Shown piece by piece: positions 22,593 to 30,941 of a stretch of DNA of 64,000 nt (positions within the stretch are counted from its first letter, which is position 1; each line of letters begins with the position of its first letter). The position numbers and the translations under genes were made by a program. Source of the stretch: Actinotalea endophytica. Its GTDB lineage: Bacteria > Actinomycetota > Actinomycetes > Actinomycetales > Cellulomonadaceae. The stretch is from assembly GCF_025717005.1 (NCBI RefSeq), contig NZ_JAOVZU010000001.1, positions 299,081 through 363,080 on the forward strand, read 5' to 3'. Under the pieces are notes generated by a model. That model saw only the letters and a list, made by a program, of their open reading frames with translations. It was not told the origin of the DNA and ran no database searches.

Positions 22593-23455
22593 GCGGGGTG
22601 CCGAGCGACCTGCCGGGTGGCTCGCCCGGGGCCGCGGTCCCGAACGGCGCGGCCGGGGACCGGGGTGGCGCACCGGACGTGGGGTCCCCGCCCGCCCTCG
22701 ACGTCCGCGCCCTCGGCTTCGCCTACCCCGACGGGCGCACCGCGCTGCGCGACGTGAGCCTGCGCGTCGAGCCGGGCGAGCGCGTGGCCCTGCTCGGCCC
22801 GAACGGTGCCGGCAAGACGACCCTCGCGCTGCACCTCGACGGGATCCTCACGCCGGCCCACGGCGAGGTCCGGGTCGGCGAGCTCACGGTCGAGCGCTCG
22901 ACCCTGGCCGAGGTCCGCAGGCGCGTACAGCTCGTCTTCCAGGACCCCGACGACCAGCTGTTCTCCCCGACCGTGCGCGACGACGTCGCGTTCGGCCCCG
23001 CCAACCTCGGGCTCCGCGGCGCCGAGCTGGCCGAGCGCGTCCTCGAGGCGTTGGACGCGGTCGGCATGGCCGAGCACGCCGACCGGGTGCCGTACCACCT
23101 GTCGTTCGGCCAGCGTCGCCGCGTCGCCATCGCCACGGTGCTCGCGATGCGCCCCGACGTCCTCGTGCTCGACGAGCCCACCTCGAACCTCGACCCTGCC
23201 GGGCGCCGCGAGCTCGGCGAGATCCTCGACTCGCTCGGTGCCGCCCTGGTGATCGCCACCCACGACCTGCCGTTCGCCCTCCAGCTCTGCCCGCGCTCGG
23301 TGGTCCTGGACGACGGCGCCGTGGTCGCCGACGGTCCCACGGCCGACCTCCTGGCCGATGCCGACCTGATGTCGGCGCACCGGCTCGAGCTGCCCTACGG
23401 GTTCGACCCGCGGTCGGTCCCTCCGGCCCGCGACCCGCGGGTCGGGCGTCCTTAG
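22589..23455 (+). CDS. ECF transporter ATPase (CbiO/NikO)
   Basis: ATP-binding subunit of 288 residues. Walker A GPNGAGKTTLALHL, Q-loop FQDPDDQLFSPTVRDDVAFGP (typical of ECF ATPases), signature LSFGQRRRVAIATVL, Walker B DVLVLDEPTSNLDP and IATHDLPF with the switch His are all present. About 35 N-terminal residues before the ABC fold are low complexity. GTG start overlaps the CbiQ stop (GTGA). The unit NikMN-Q-O is complete for uptake. Confidence 0.95.
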   Translation: MSGVPSDLPGGSPGAAVPNGAAGDRGGAPDVGSPPALDVRALGFAYPDGRTALRDVSLRVEPGERVALLGPNGAGKTTLALHLDGILTPAHGEVRVGELTVERSTLAEVRRRVQLVFQDPDDQLFSPTVRDDVAFGPANLGLRGAELAERVLEALDAVGMAEHADRVPYHLSFGQRRRVAIATVLAMRPDVLVLDEPTSNLDPAGRRELGEILDSLGAALVIATHDLPFALQLCPRSVVLDDGAVVADGPTADLLADADLMSAHRLELPYGFDPRSVPPARDPRVGRP

Positions 23456-23477
23456 CGCGCACGCAACACGACGGACC

Positions 23478-23483
23478 TAGCAT
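23478..23483 (+). promoter_or_regulatory. -10 hexamer TAGCAT, leaderless promoter
   Basis: TAGCAT ends 6 nt before the GTG at 23490. Confidence 0.6.
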
Positions 23484-23489
23484 CACCTC

Positions 23490-24515
23490 GTGCCAGCACC
23501 GCTCGATCTCGATGACGCCGCCGCCCACCACCTGCTCGTGCTGGCCGCGGACGTGCTCACCGACGACATCGAGGTGCTCGCGTTCAGCCGGTTCCCCGCC
23601 GCCCGCTGGGAGAGCAACGCCGACCCGGGCACGTCGCGCGGCCGCCCGCGCCCGCCCGGGACGCTGCGGCTGACCCGGGTGTCGTCGCTGGAAGGTCCGT
23701 ACGCGATCGACCGCGACGTCCGGGCCGCTCTGGGCCTGCCGCCCGCCGGCGTGGTCGGCTACCTGGTGCGCGGGCCGCGTGAGCGCGGCGACGAGGCGTG
23801 GCCGGGGTCCGCGGACCGCGACGGCATCGCGCGCGCGTTCCCGGCGGGGCTGCCCGTGCGGGACGAGGGACGCGTCATCGTGTGGCTGGTCGCTGCCGCG
23901 CGGCGGCTCGGCGGTGCCGTGCGGGTTGCCGGGTCGGGTGCGGTGCTCGTCCCGGACCCGGCCGCCGCGGTCGACCTCACCGTGTGGAGCGACATCTGGC
24001 TCGACCCCGACGCGGGCTTGTCCGTGGCCCGGACCGCGGTGCCGCGCGCCCGGCTGGACGCCGAGGTGCCGTGGGAGGGTCCACCCCAGGGCACCGGCAT
24101 CGTCGCGGCCTACGGTGCGGAGGACATGGACCCGATCGACCGGGCCGTGCTGCACACCGCAGCCGAGGCCTACGACATGGCCGTGCTCGAGAGCGGTGTG
24201 CCCCGCGACGCGTACGGCATGCTCGCCGACCTCGACCACGACGGCATGCTCGCGGTGACGGTGTCCGGCGAGACCGAGGTGCCGACCGTGCTGGCCGATG
24301 TCCCCTGGGCGAAGCGCGGGGCGATCGCCTACCGCGTCAGCTGGGAGCCGGAGTCGCTCGAGGAGCTCGGCATGGAGCACCCGCCGGTCGAGCACCGGGT
24401 CGCCCGCGGTCGCGCCGCCCCCCTCGTGGCCGCGCTCGCCCGTGCCCTGCACGGCGCCGTCGGCGGCGAGATCACCGACATGATGGGCTTCGTCGTCGAC
24501 CCCGCCGACCTCTAG
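23490..24515 (+). CDS. Hypothetical protein (341 aa)
   Basis: I do not recognise this protein. It is soluble and acidic, with LDLDDAAAHHLLVLAADVLT at the N-terminus, a region that may be a double-stranded beta fold (GRVIVWLVAAARRLGGAVRV, VDLTVWSDIWLDPDAGL), and a C-terminal LVAALARALHGAVGGEITDMMGF. No enzyme motif is evident. A leaderless -10 (23478-23483) supports the GTG start and the gene being real. Homologues of this layout occur, as far as I recall, only as uncharacterised actinobacterial proteins. Confidence 0.75.
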   Translation: MPAPLDLDDAAAHHLLVLAADVLTDDIEVLAFSRFPAARWESNADPGTSRGRPRPPGTLRLTRVSSLEGPYAIDRDVRAALGLPPAGVVGYLVRGPRERGDEAWPGSADRDGIARAFPAGLPVRDEGRVIVWLVAAARRLGGAVRVAGSGAVLVPDPAAAVDLTVWSDIWLDPDAGLSVARTAVPRARLDAEVPWEGPPQGTGIVAAYGAEDMDPIDRAVLHTAAEAYDMAVLESGVPRDAYGMLADLDHDGMLAVTVSGETEVPTVLADVPWAKRGAIAYRVSWEPESLEELGMEHPPVEHRVARGRAAPLVAALARALHGAVGGEITDMMGFVVDPADL

Positions 24516-24543
24516 CCCCGACGCCCCCGCGACCCGTTCCGCC

Positions 24544-24609
24544 GACTTCGCTGGTCAGGCTCGAGTTCGCTGGCCCTGCCCAGCGAACTCGGCGACACCC
24601 AGCGAACTC
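24544..24609. repeat. 66-bp intergenic repeat, copy A
   Basis: Two direct copies of GAGTTCGCTGG (24544 with one mismatch, 24563) and two inverted copies CCAGCGAACTC (24580, 24599). Unit starts fall at offsets 0, 19, 36 and 55, the same as in copies B and C. It lies between two convergent genes. Confidence 0.9.
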
Positions 24610-24674
24610 GCGGCTTCGGGCTGCGGGTTCGGGCCGCGGGTTCGGGCTGCGGGTTCGGGCCGCGGGTTCGCGGG

Positions 24675-26957
24675 CTAGGGGGTCGGGGGGCGGCGGACGG
24701 AGTCGAGGAGGATCTCGGCGACGTCGCGCACCACCGGGGCGCCCTCGCCGCCGGCGGCGCCGCCGAGCATCACAGTGCAGTAGGGGCACGCGGTCGCGAC
24801 CACCTCGGCGCCGGTGTCGGTCGCCTCGGCCATCCGGTCGTCGGCGATCCGCCGGCCGGTGGTCTCCTCGAGCCAGACCCGCGCGCCCCCACCGCCGCAG
24901 CAGAAGGCCCGCTCACCGCTGCGCGGCATCTCCGCGACGGTCGCTCCGGCGACCTGGAGCAGTGCGCGGGGCGGGGAGTAGATCTCGTTGTGCCTGCCCA
25001 GGTAGCACGGGTCGTGGTACGTGATCGTGCGCTGGTCGGGCGTCACCGGGGTGAGGCGGCCCTCCGAGACCAGCGAGGCCAGCAGCTCGGTGTGGTGCAG
25101 CACCGAGTAGCGGGCACCGAGCTGCGGGTACTCGTTGGCGATCGTGTTGAAGCAGTGCGCGCAGGTCACCACGATCCGGCGGGCCTTGGCCGCGTCGAGG
25201 GTCTCGATGGTGGCGTGCGCGAGCTGCTGGAACAACGCCTCGTTGCCGGCCCGCCGCGCGGGGTCGCCGGTGCAGGTCTCGCCGTCGCCGAGCACCGCGA
25301 AGCTCACGCCCGCGACGTGCAACAGCTCGGCCACCGCCCGAGCGGTCTTCTGCGCGTGGTCGTCGTACGCGCCCGCGCAGCCCACCCAGAACAGGCAGTC
25401 GAGGCCCGAGACGTCCTCGACGTCCTGGCCGACCACGCGCACCGGGAAGTCCAGCGGCTCGGCCCATGCCAGGCGCTTGCGGGCCGGCAGGCCCCACGGG
25501 TTCCCGCGCCGCTCGAGCTTGGTGAGCATCTGGCCCAGCTCGGTCGGGAACGTCGAGGCCAGCAGCACCTGGTGGCGACGCAGGTCGAGGATGTGGTCCA
25601 CGTGCTCGATGTCGACCGGGCACTGCTGCACGCACGCCCCGCACGTGGTGCAGTCCCACAGCGCCTCGGGGTTCACCACGTCGCCCACCAGGGACAGCAC
25701 GTCGGTGCCGGCGTGACCGGCGCTCCCGGTCGGCAGCAGCGGCACGTGCCCGGTCGCCGTCGTCGCGCCGGTCGGCTCGGTCGCCGCGTTGGCGCCCGGG
25801 GTCAGCCACGGCGACGTCGCGTACGCGTGGTCGCGCAGCGCGGTGACCACCAGCTTCGGGGACAGCGGCTTGCCGGTGTTCCACGCCGGGCACTGCTCGG
25901 TGCACCGCCCGCACTCGGTGCAGGTGGACAGGTCCAGCAGGCCCTTCCAGGTGAAGTCCTCGACGCGCCCGACCCCCAGCGTGAGGTCCTCGGGCAGGTC
26001 CTCCAGGGTCGTGAGGTCCAGCGGCTCGCCCGCCCGGTCGCGCAGCGGGGCCGCAGCGCCCAGCGCCGGACGACCGTCGGCGCGACGCCGGGCCCACACG
26101 TTCACCACGGCGAGGAACCGGTGCCACGCAACACCCATCGCGGGCCGCCGGCCGACGGCCACCATCCAGGCCATCGACACCACGATCTTCACGGTCGCGA
26201 GCACGACGACCGCGGCCTCGAGGGTCCCGGGGTCGACGCCCTGCAGCGGCCCGCCGAGCCAGCCGGTCAGCGGGAAGTGCAGCGGCGTCGGCAGGGAGCC
26301 CGGCGCGGCGTCCAAGGTGAGCGGTGCCGTGCTCGACCCGGCCTCCGACGCCAGCGCGAACTCCAGCGCCCGCAGCCCGAGCACCGCCACGACCACCGCG
26401 AGGATCACACCCTCGACCAGGTACGCCTGCCCCGCGTTGGACCCGAAGAACCGCGACGCGCGGCTGCCCTCCGGCCCGATCAGCTCGCCCTCGGGCCCAC
26501 GCCGCGCGGCCGACTCGGGGGACACGGCGTCCTCGCCCCACCGCGGCTTGTGCCGCTGGCGCTGCACGATCAGCGTGACGATGCCGAGCAGGCCCGCCCA
26601 TGCGAACACCTCGACCGCCCACTCGTACGGCGGCCAGGTGCCGATCCACGGCAGCACGAAGCGCGGGTCCACGATCTGCCCGTACCCGGAGACCAGCGTC
26701 AGGAACAGGACCGGGAAGGACACCATCACGACCCAGTGCGCCGCACGGATCCCGGGCCGCAGCCGGAATCGGCCATGGCCGAGCAGCAGGCGGACGGTCA
26801 GCCAGGTCCGGCGGCCACGCTCGGTGTGCCGGTCGGGCGCCGGGCCGCCGCGCCGCACCGTTCGCGTGATCGCGACGGCACCGCGGGTGAAGGCCACGAC
26901 GCCGAGCACGGTCGCGGCGAGTGCGAGCACGAGCGCCACCAGCTGGAGTCCGGACAC
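24675..26957 (-). CDS. etfD: EtfD-like membrane Fe-S oxidoreductase
   Basis: A 760-residue protein that should pass electrons from electron-transfer flavoprotein to menaquinone (counterpart of M. tuberculosis Rv0338c/EtfD). The N-terminal half has about six membrane helices of the NarI/cytochrome-b type (VVMVSFPVLFLTLVSGY, AFAWAGLLGIVTLIVQ and others). Two 4Fe-4S motifs follow: CTECGRCTEQCP and CTTCGACVQQCP. The C-terminus has the paired cysteine-rich CCG-type domains: LDCLFWVGCAGAYDD, CAHCFNTIANEYP, and RAFCCGGGGARVWLEE with TACPYC. The GTG start has a leaderless -10 (TAGCGT, 26964-26969). It stands alone, divergent from the mrp operon. Confidence 0.9.
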   Translation of the reverse strand: MSGLQLVALVLALAATVLGVVAFTRGAVAITRTVRRGGPAPDRHTERGRRTWLTVRLLLGHGRFRLRPGIRAAHWVVMVSFPVLFLTLVSGYGQIVDPRFVLPWIGTWPPYEWAVEVFAWAGLLGIVTLIVQRQRHKPRWGEDAVSPESAARRGPEGELIGPEGSRASRFFGSNAGQAYLVEGVILAVVVAVLGLRALEFALASEAGSSTAPLTLDAAPGSLPTPLHFPLTGWLGGPLQGVDPGTLEAAVVVLATVKIVVSMAWMVAVGRRPAMGVAWHRFLAVVNVWARRRADGRPALGAAAPLRDRAGEPLDLTTLEDLPEDLTLGVGRVEDFTWKGLLDLSTCTECGRCTEQCPAWNTGKPLSPKLVVTALRDHAYATSPWLTPGANAATEPTGATTATGHVPLLPTGSAGHAGTDVLSLVGDVVNPEALWDCTTCGACVQQCPVDIEHVDHILDLRRHQVLLASTFPTELGQMLTKLERRGNPWGLPARKRLAWAEPLDFPVRVVGQDVEDVSGLDCLFWVGCAGAYDDHAQKTARAVAELLHVAGVSFAVLGDGETCTGDPARRAGNEALFQQLAHATIETLDAAKARRIVVTCAHCFNTIANEYPQLGARYSVLHHTELLASLVSEGRLTPVTPDQRTITYHDPCYLGRHNEIYSPPRALLQVAGATVAEMPRSGERAFCCGGGGARVWLEETTGRRIADDRMAEATDTGAEVVATACPYCTVMLGGAAGGEGAPVVRDVAEILLDSVRRPPTP

Positions 26958-26963
26958 GGCGCC

Positions 26964-26969
26964 ACGCTA
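26964..26969 (-). promoter_or_regulatory. -10 hexamer TAGCGT of etfD, leaderless
   Basis: On the minus strand TAGCGT ends 6 nt before the GTG start at 26957. Confidence 0.65.
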
Positions 26970-27018
26970 GCGGGTCGGCCCCGCGGCGCCAGGAGCCCGC
27001 ACCGCTCTCCGGCTCCGC

Positions 27019-27084
27019 GAGTTCGCTGGCCGCGCGCGAGTTCGCTGGTCACACGCAGCGAACTCGGCGACATCCAGCGAACTC
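27019..27084. repeat. 66-bp intergenic repeat, copy B
   Basis: GAGTTCGCTGG at 27019 and 27038, inverted copies at 27055 and 27074, again offsets 0, 19, 36, 55. It lies between the divergent etfD and mrpA promoters, so it cannot act only as a terminator. Confidence 0.9.
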
Positions 27085-27148
27085 GGCGCGCGGGGCGGGG
27101 CCCGCACGGTCGCGCGCCCGTTCCCGCGCCCGCCGCGCCGGCCCCGGA

Positions 27149-27154
27149 TAGGCT
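27149..27154 (+). promoter_or_regulatory. -10 hexamer TAGGCT of the mrp operon
   Basis: TAGGCT fits TANNNT, predicting a start near 27161 and a leader of about 47 nt before the mrpA ATG. Confidence 0.55.
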
Positions 27155-27207
27155 GATGCTCACCGCCCTCGCCCACGCCGGGTCCAGCCTCGACGGACGG
27201 AGCGGAC

Positions 27208-30200
27208 ATGCTGTTCCTGCTCGGCCTCCACCTGGTCGCCGCCCTCGCGGCGCCCTTGGCGGTGCGCCGGATGGGACGCAACGCGTTCCTGGTCCTGGCG
27301 GCCGCGCCTGCTGCCGCACTGGCCTGGGCCGTGGCCAACGCCGGTGGCATCGCGTCCGGCGCGGCGCCCGCCGAGCAGCTTGCCTGGGTGCCCCACCTCG
27401 GTCTGGACATCGAGACCCGGGTCGACACGCTGTCCTGGCTGATGGTCGTGCTGATCAGCGGGGTCGGCGTCGCGGTGCTCGTGTACTCCTCGCGCTACTT
27501 CGCGGCCGACGCCTCGGGACTGGGAAGGTTCGCCGGGCTGCTGGTCGCGTTCGCCGGTTCGATGCTCGGCCTGGTCACCTCCGACAACCTGCTCCTGCTG
27601 TACGTGTTCTGGGAGCTGACCACCGTCACGTCGTACCTGCTCATCGGGCACTACGCGGACCGTAAGTCGTCGCGCCGCGCGGCGATGCAGGCGATCATCA
27701 TCACGACCACCGGTGGCCTGGCGATGCTGATCGGCATCCTGCTGATCGGCAACGTGACCGGCACCTACTCGATCTCCGCGATCCTGGCCGACCCGCCCAC
27801 CGGCACCGTGATCACCGTCGCGGTCGCGTTGCTGCTGGTCGGCGCGGTGACCAAGTCCGCGCTCGTGCCGTTCCACTTCTGGCTGCCGGCCGCGATGGCC
27901 GCGCCGACCCCGGTGTCGGCCTACCTGCACGCCGCCGCGATGGTGAAGGCCGGTGTCTACCTCGTGGCGAGGTTCGCGCCCGCGTTCGCCGACCTGCCGG
28001 TGTGGCAGGTGACCGTCCTGGGACTGGGCAGCACGACGCTGCTGGTCGGCGGCTACCGCGCGCTGCGCCAGTACGACCTCAAGCTCGTCCTCGCGTTCGG
28101 CACCGTCAGCCAGCTCGGCCTGCTCGTGATCCTGGTGGGGTTCGGCACGCAGGCCGTGGCACTCGCCGGGATCGCGCTGCTCGGCGCGCACGCGATGTTC
28201 AAGTCCGCGCTGTTCCTGACCGTGGGCGTGGTCGACGCCGCGACCGGGACCCGCGACCTGCGCCGGCTGAGCGGCATCGCGCGCCAGCTCCCGGTCACCG
28301 CCGGTGCGGCGGCGCTCGCGGTCGCCTCGATGTGCGGTGTGCCGCCGTTCGCCGGCTACGTCGCCAAGGAGGCCGCGATCGAGGCACTGCGGCACGACTC
28401 GACCACCGCGGCGCGCGTGGCGCTCGTCGCGGTCGTGCTCGGTTCGGTGCTCACGGTGGCCTACGGGCTGCGGTTCTGGTGGGGAGCGTTCGGGACCAAG
28501 CGCGTCATGCCCGGCCAGGTCGCGCCCGCCGGCGCGGGGCCCGCGCTTCCCGCGGACGAGCCGGCCGCGACCGTGCAGCGCCGCCCCTCGGTCCTGCTGG
28601 TCGCGCCGGCGGCGACGCTCGCGGTGCTCGGTCTGGTCGCCGGGGTGCTGCCGGCCTCGGGCGAGCGCCTGCTCGGCCCGTACGCGGCGACGCTGTCCGG
28701 TGAGCCCGGCCACCTGGTGCTCTGGGGCGGCCTTGCCGGAGCGCTCATCACGCTGGTCGTGCTCGGCGTGGGCGCCCTGCTGTTCAGGTGGCGCGCGGGC
28801 GTCGAACGGTGGCAGGCGCGGTTCGTCGCGCCGGTCGACATGGACCGCTTCTACCGCCGGTCGATGCGACGGCTCGACGAGCTCGCCGCGGACGTCACCG
28901 CGGCCACCCAGCGAGGCTCCCTGCCCCTGTACCTCGGCACGATCCTGCTGGTGATGGTGGCGCTCGCGGACACCACGCTGACGCTCGGCACCTCGCTGCC
29001 GGGGGTGTCGCAGATCCGCCTCTGGGACTCCCCGGTGCAGGTGGTGGCCGGCGGGCTCGCCGTGGTCGCCGCCGTGCTCGCCGCGCGGTCGAGGCGCCGG
29101 CTCAAGGCGGTGGTGCTCGCCGGTGCGAGCGGGTTCGGCGTCGCGATGCTCTTCCTGCTGCACGGTGCACCCGACCTGGGCCTGACCCAGGTGCTCGTCG
29201 AGACCGTGACGCTGGTGGTGTTCGTGCTGGTGCTGCGGCGGCTGCCGCCGTACTTCTCGGTCCGGCCGTTGGCCGGCAGCCGCTGGGTGCGGATGGCGAT
29301 CGGCGTCGCGGTCGGCCTCACGGTCGCGGTGCTCGCGCTGGTCATGCCCGCAGCGCGCAGCTTCGACCCGGTGTCGGTCGACTTCCCGACCGAGGCCTAC
29401 GAGTTCGGCGGCGGCAAGAACGTCGTCAACGTGACCCTGGTCGACATCCGGGCCTGGGACACCATGGGCGAGATCGCGGTGCTGCTGGTCGCGGCCACCG
29501 GCGTCGCGTCGCTGATCTTCCTGCGGCGACGCTCGGGCGACCTCGAGCGGCCCGGCACGCACCGCCCGGGCGAGCCGCTCGAACGCACCGTCTGGCAGGT
29601 CGACAGCGACGCGATGGCGCCGCTGCGAGCCCGCGCGAAGGCTCGCTGGGAGGCGTCCGCGGCGGCGGGCGGTCCGGCCCGGCAGCACAGCGAGTGGCTG
29701 GCGGGCAGCCGCACGCTGCACCCGCAGCGCCGCAGCGTGATCATGGAGATCGCGACCCGCCTGCTCTTCCACACGATGGTCGTGGTCGCGATCTACCTGC
29801 TGTTCTCGGGCCACAACTCACCTGGCGGCGGGTTCGTCGCCGGCCTCGTGGTGGGCATCGCGCTCGCGGTCCGTTACCTCGCCGGGGGCCGGTACGAGCT
29901 CGGCGACGCCGCACCGGTGCACCCCGGCCTGCTGCTCGGCGCCGGGCTGTTCCTCTCGGCCGGCGTCGGGCTGGTGGCGCTGCTGTTCGGGCAGTCGGTG
30001 CTCGAGTCGACCATCTACGAGGTCGACGTGCCGGTGCTCGGCCACATCAAGCTCGTCACGTCGCTGTTCTTCGACATCGGGGTCTTCGGCGTGGTCGTCG
30101 GGCTCGTGCTCGACGTGCTGCGCAGTCTCGGTGCGCAGATCGACCGGCACGCCGAGGGGCAGCTCGACGACGAGCCCGACGGCCCCGACCCGGACGACGA

Positions 30201-30324
30201 CGGGCCCGACGGCACGGGCCCGGACGATGACCAGGGCGCCGAGCAGGCGGACGACCGTGCCGCGCACCCGGACGCCGGCGGGTCCGCAAGCGCCGCACGA
30301 CCCGACGAGGCGGTGCGGCGATGA
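27208..30324 (+). CDS. mrpA: Mrp Na+/H+ antiporter subunit A fused to subunit B
   Basis: Largest subunit of the multisubunit cation/proton antiporter, 1038 residues. The first 500 or so form the NuoL-like antiporter domain (LLLLYVFWELTTVTSYLLIG with the key Glu, SALVPFHFWLPAAMAAPTPV with the Lys region, HAAAMVKAGVYLVARF). Then comes the MrpA C-terminal region (HGAPDLGLTQVLVETVTLVV), and from about residue 845 a complete MrpB module (RLLFHTMVVVAIYLLFSGHNSPGGGFVAGL). The last 65 residues are a very acidic cytoplasmic tail. Fusion of A and B is common in actinobacteria. ATG start with upstream GGACGGAGCGG; the stop overlaps mrpC by 4 bp. Confidence 0.95.
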   Translation: MLFLLGLHLVAALAAPLAVRRMGRNAFLVLAAAPAAALAWAVANAGGIASGAAPAEQLAWVPHLGLDIETRVDTLSWLMVVLISGVGVAVLVYSSRYFAADASGLGRFAGLLVAFAGSMLGLVTSDNLLLLYVFWELTTVTSYLLIGHYADRKSSRRAAMQAIIITTTGGLAMLIGILLIGNVTGTYSISAILADPPTGTVITVAVALLLVGAVTKSALVPFHFWLPAAMAAPTPVSAYLHAAAMVKAGVYLVARFAPAFADLPVWQVTVLGLGSTTLLVGGYRALRQYDLKLVLAFGTVSQLGLLVILVGFGTQAVALAGIALLGAHAMFKSALFLTVGVVDAATGTRDLRRLSGIARQLPVTAGAAALAVASMCGVPPFAGYVAKEAAIEALRHDSTTAARVALVAVVLGSVLTVAYGLRFWWGAFGTKRVMPGQVAPAGAGPALPADEPAATVQRRPSVLLVAPAATLAVLGLVAGVLPASGERLLGPYAATLSGEPGHLVLWGGLAGALITLVVLGVGALLFRWRAGVERWQARFVAPVDMDRFYRRSMRRLDELAADVTAATQRGSLPLYLGTILLVMVALADTTLTLGTSLPGVSQIRLWDSPVQVVAGGLAVVAAVLAARSRRRLKAVVLAGASGFGVAMLFLLHGAPDLGLTQVLVETVTLVVFVLVLRRLPPYFSVRPLAGSRWVRMAIGVAVGLTVAVLALVMPAARSFDPVSVDFPTEAYEFGGGKNVVNVTLVDIRAWDTMGEIAVLLVAATGVASLIFLRRRSGDLERPGTHRPGEPLERTVWQVDSDAMAPLRARAKARWEASAAAGGPARQHSEWLAGSRTLHPQRRSVIMEIATRLLFHTMVVVAIYLLFSGHNSPGGGFVAGLVVGIALAVRYLAGGRYELGDAAPVHPGLLLGAGLFLSAGVGLVALLFGQSVLESTIYEVDVPVLGHIKLVTSLFFDIGVFGVVVGLVLDVLRSLGAQIDRHAEGQLDDEPDGPDPDDDGPDGTGPDDDQGAEQADDRAAHPDAGGSASAARPDEAVRR

Positions 30325-30941
30325 CCAACGCCCCGAGCCTCACCCTGGTGATCGTGGTCGCCGCGCTCATCGCGGTCGGCGTGTACCTGATGCTCGAGCG
30401 CAGCCTGACCCGCGTGCTGATCGGTCTGATCATCGCGGGCAACGGCGTGAACCTGCTGCTGCTGTCGGCCGGCGGCGCGGCCGGCGGGCCGCCGATCGTC
30501 GGGATGACCCCCGAGAGCGAGATGGCCGACCCGCTGCCCCAGGCGCTCGTGCTGACCGCGATCGTCATCTCGCTCGGCATGAGCGCGTTCCTGCTCGCCA
30601 TGGCCTACCGGTCCTGGCAGCTCAACGCGCACGACGAGGTGCAGGACGACCTCGAGGACCGCCGGGTCGCCCGCCGCGCCGCGCTCGACCGCGCGGCCTA
30701 CGCGGACGTCGACGCCGGTCCGGTCTCGCTCGACGAGGCCGCCGCCGAGGTGCGCGACGAGACCGCCGACGTCGGTGACGCACCGGGCAGCGACCAGACG
30801 GGCAGCGACCAGACGAGCGCCGACCAGACGAGCGCCGAACCGAAGGGCGCCGACCCGACGGGCCCCGACCCGACGGGCCCCGACCCGACGGGCCCCGACC
30901 CGACGGGCCCCGACCCGACCGGCGAGCGGGGTGCGCCGTGA
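30321..30941 (+). CDS. mrpC: Mrp antiporter subunit C, with repetitive acidic tail
   Basis: NuoK-like subunit. The first 100 residues hold three helices (LVIVVAALIAVGVYLML, VLIGLIIAGNGVNLLLLSAG, ALVLTAIVISLGMSAFLLAMAY). The remaining 100 are a cytoplasmic tail that is unusual for MrpC, which is normally about 115-150 residues. It is acidic and ends in tandem PDPTG repeats (encoded by 15-bp DNA repeats at 30850-30920) after short SDQT/ADQT repeats. Start is the ATGA overlap with mrpA; stop overlaps mrpD. Confidence 0.93.
   Translation: MTNAPSLTLVIVVAALIAVGVYLMLERSLTRVLIGLIIAGNGVNLLLLSAGGAAGGPPIVGMTPESEMADPLPQALVLTAIVISLGMSAFLLAMAYRSWQLNAHDEVQDDLEDRRVARRAALDRAAYADVDAGPVSLDEAAAEVRDETADVGDAPGSDQTGSDQTSADQTSAEPKGADPTGPDPTGPDPTGPDPTGPDPTGERGAP

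Noticed and set aside
24544..24609. 66-bp repeat as a plain transcription terminator
   Set aside because: An identical-geometry copy lies in the divergent etfD-mrpA promoter region, where a terminator has no gene end to serve; a terminator effect at the convergent sites may be secondary.
27160..29814. 884-aa minus-strand open frame opposite mrpA
   Set aside because: Composition is dominated by Arg, Gly, His and Gln with no fold motifs; it is the antisense shadow of a clear MrpA gene.
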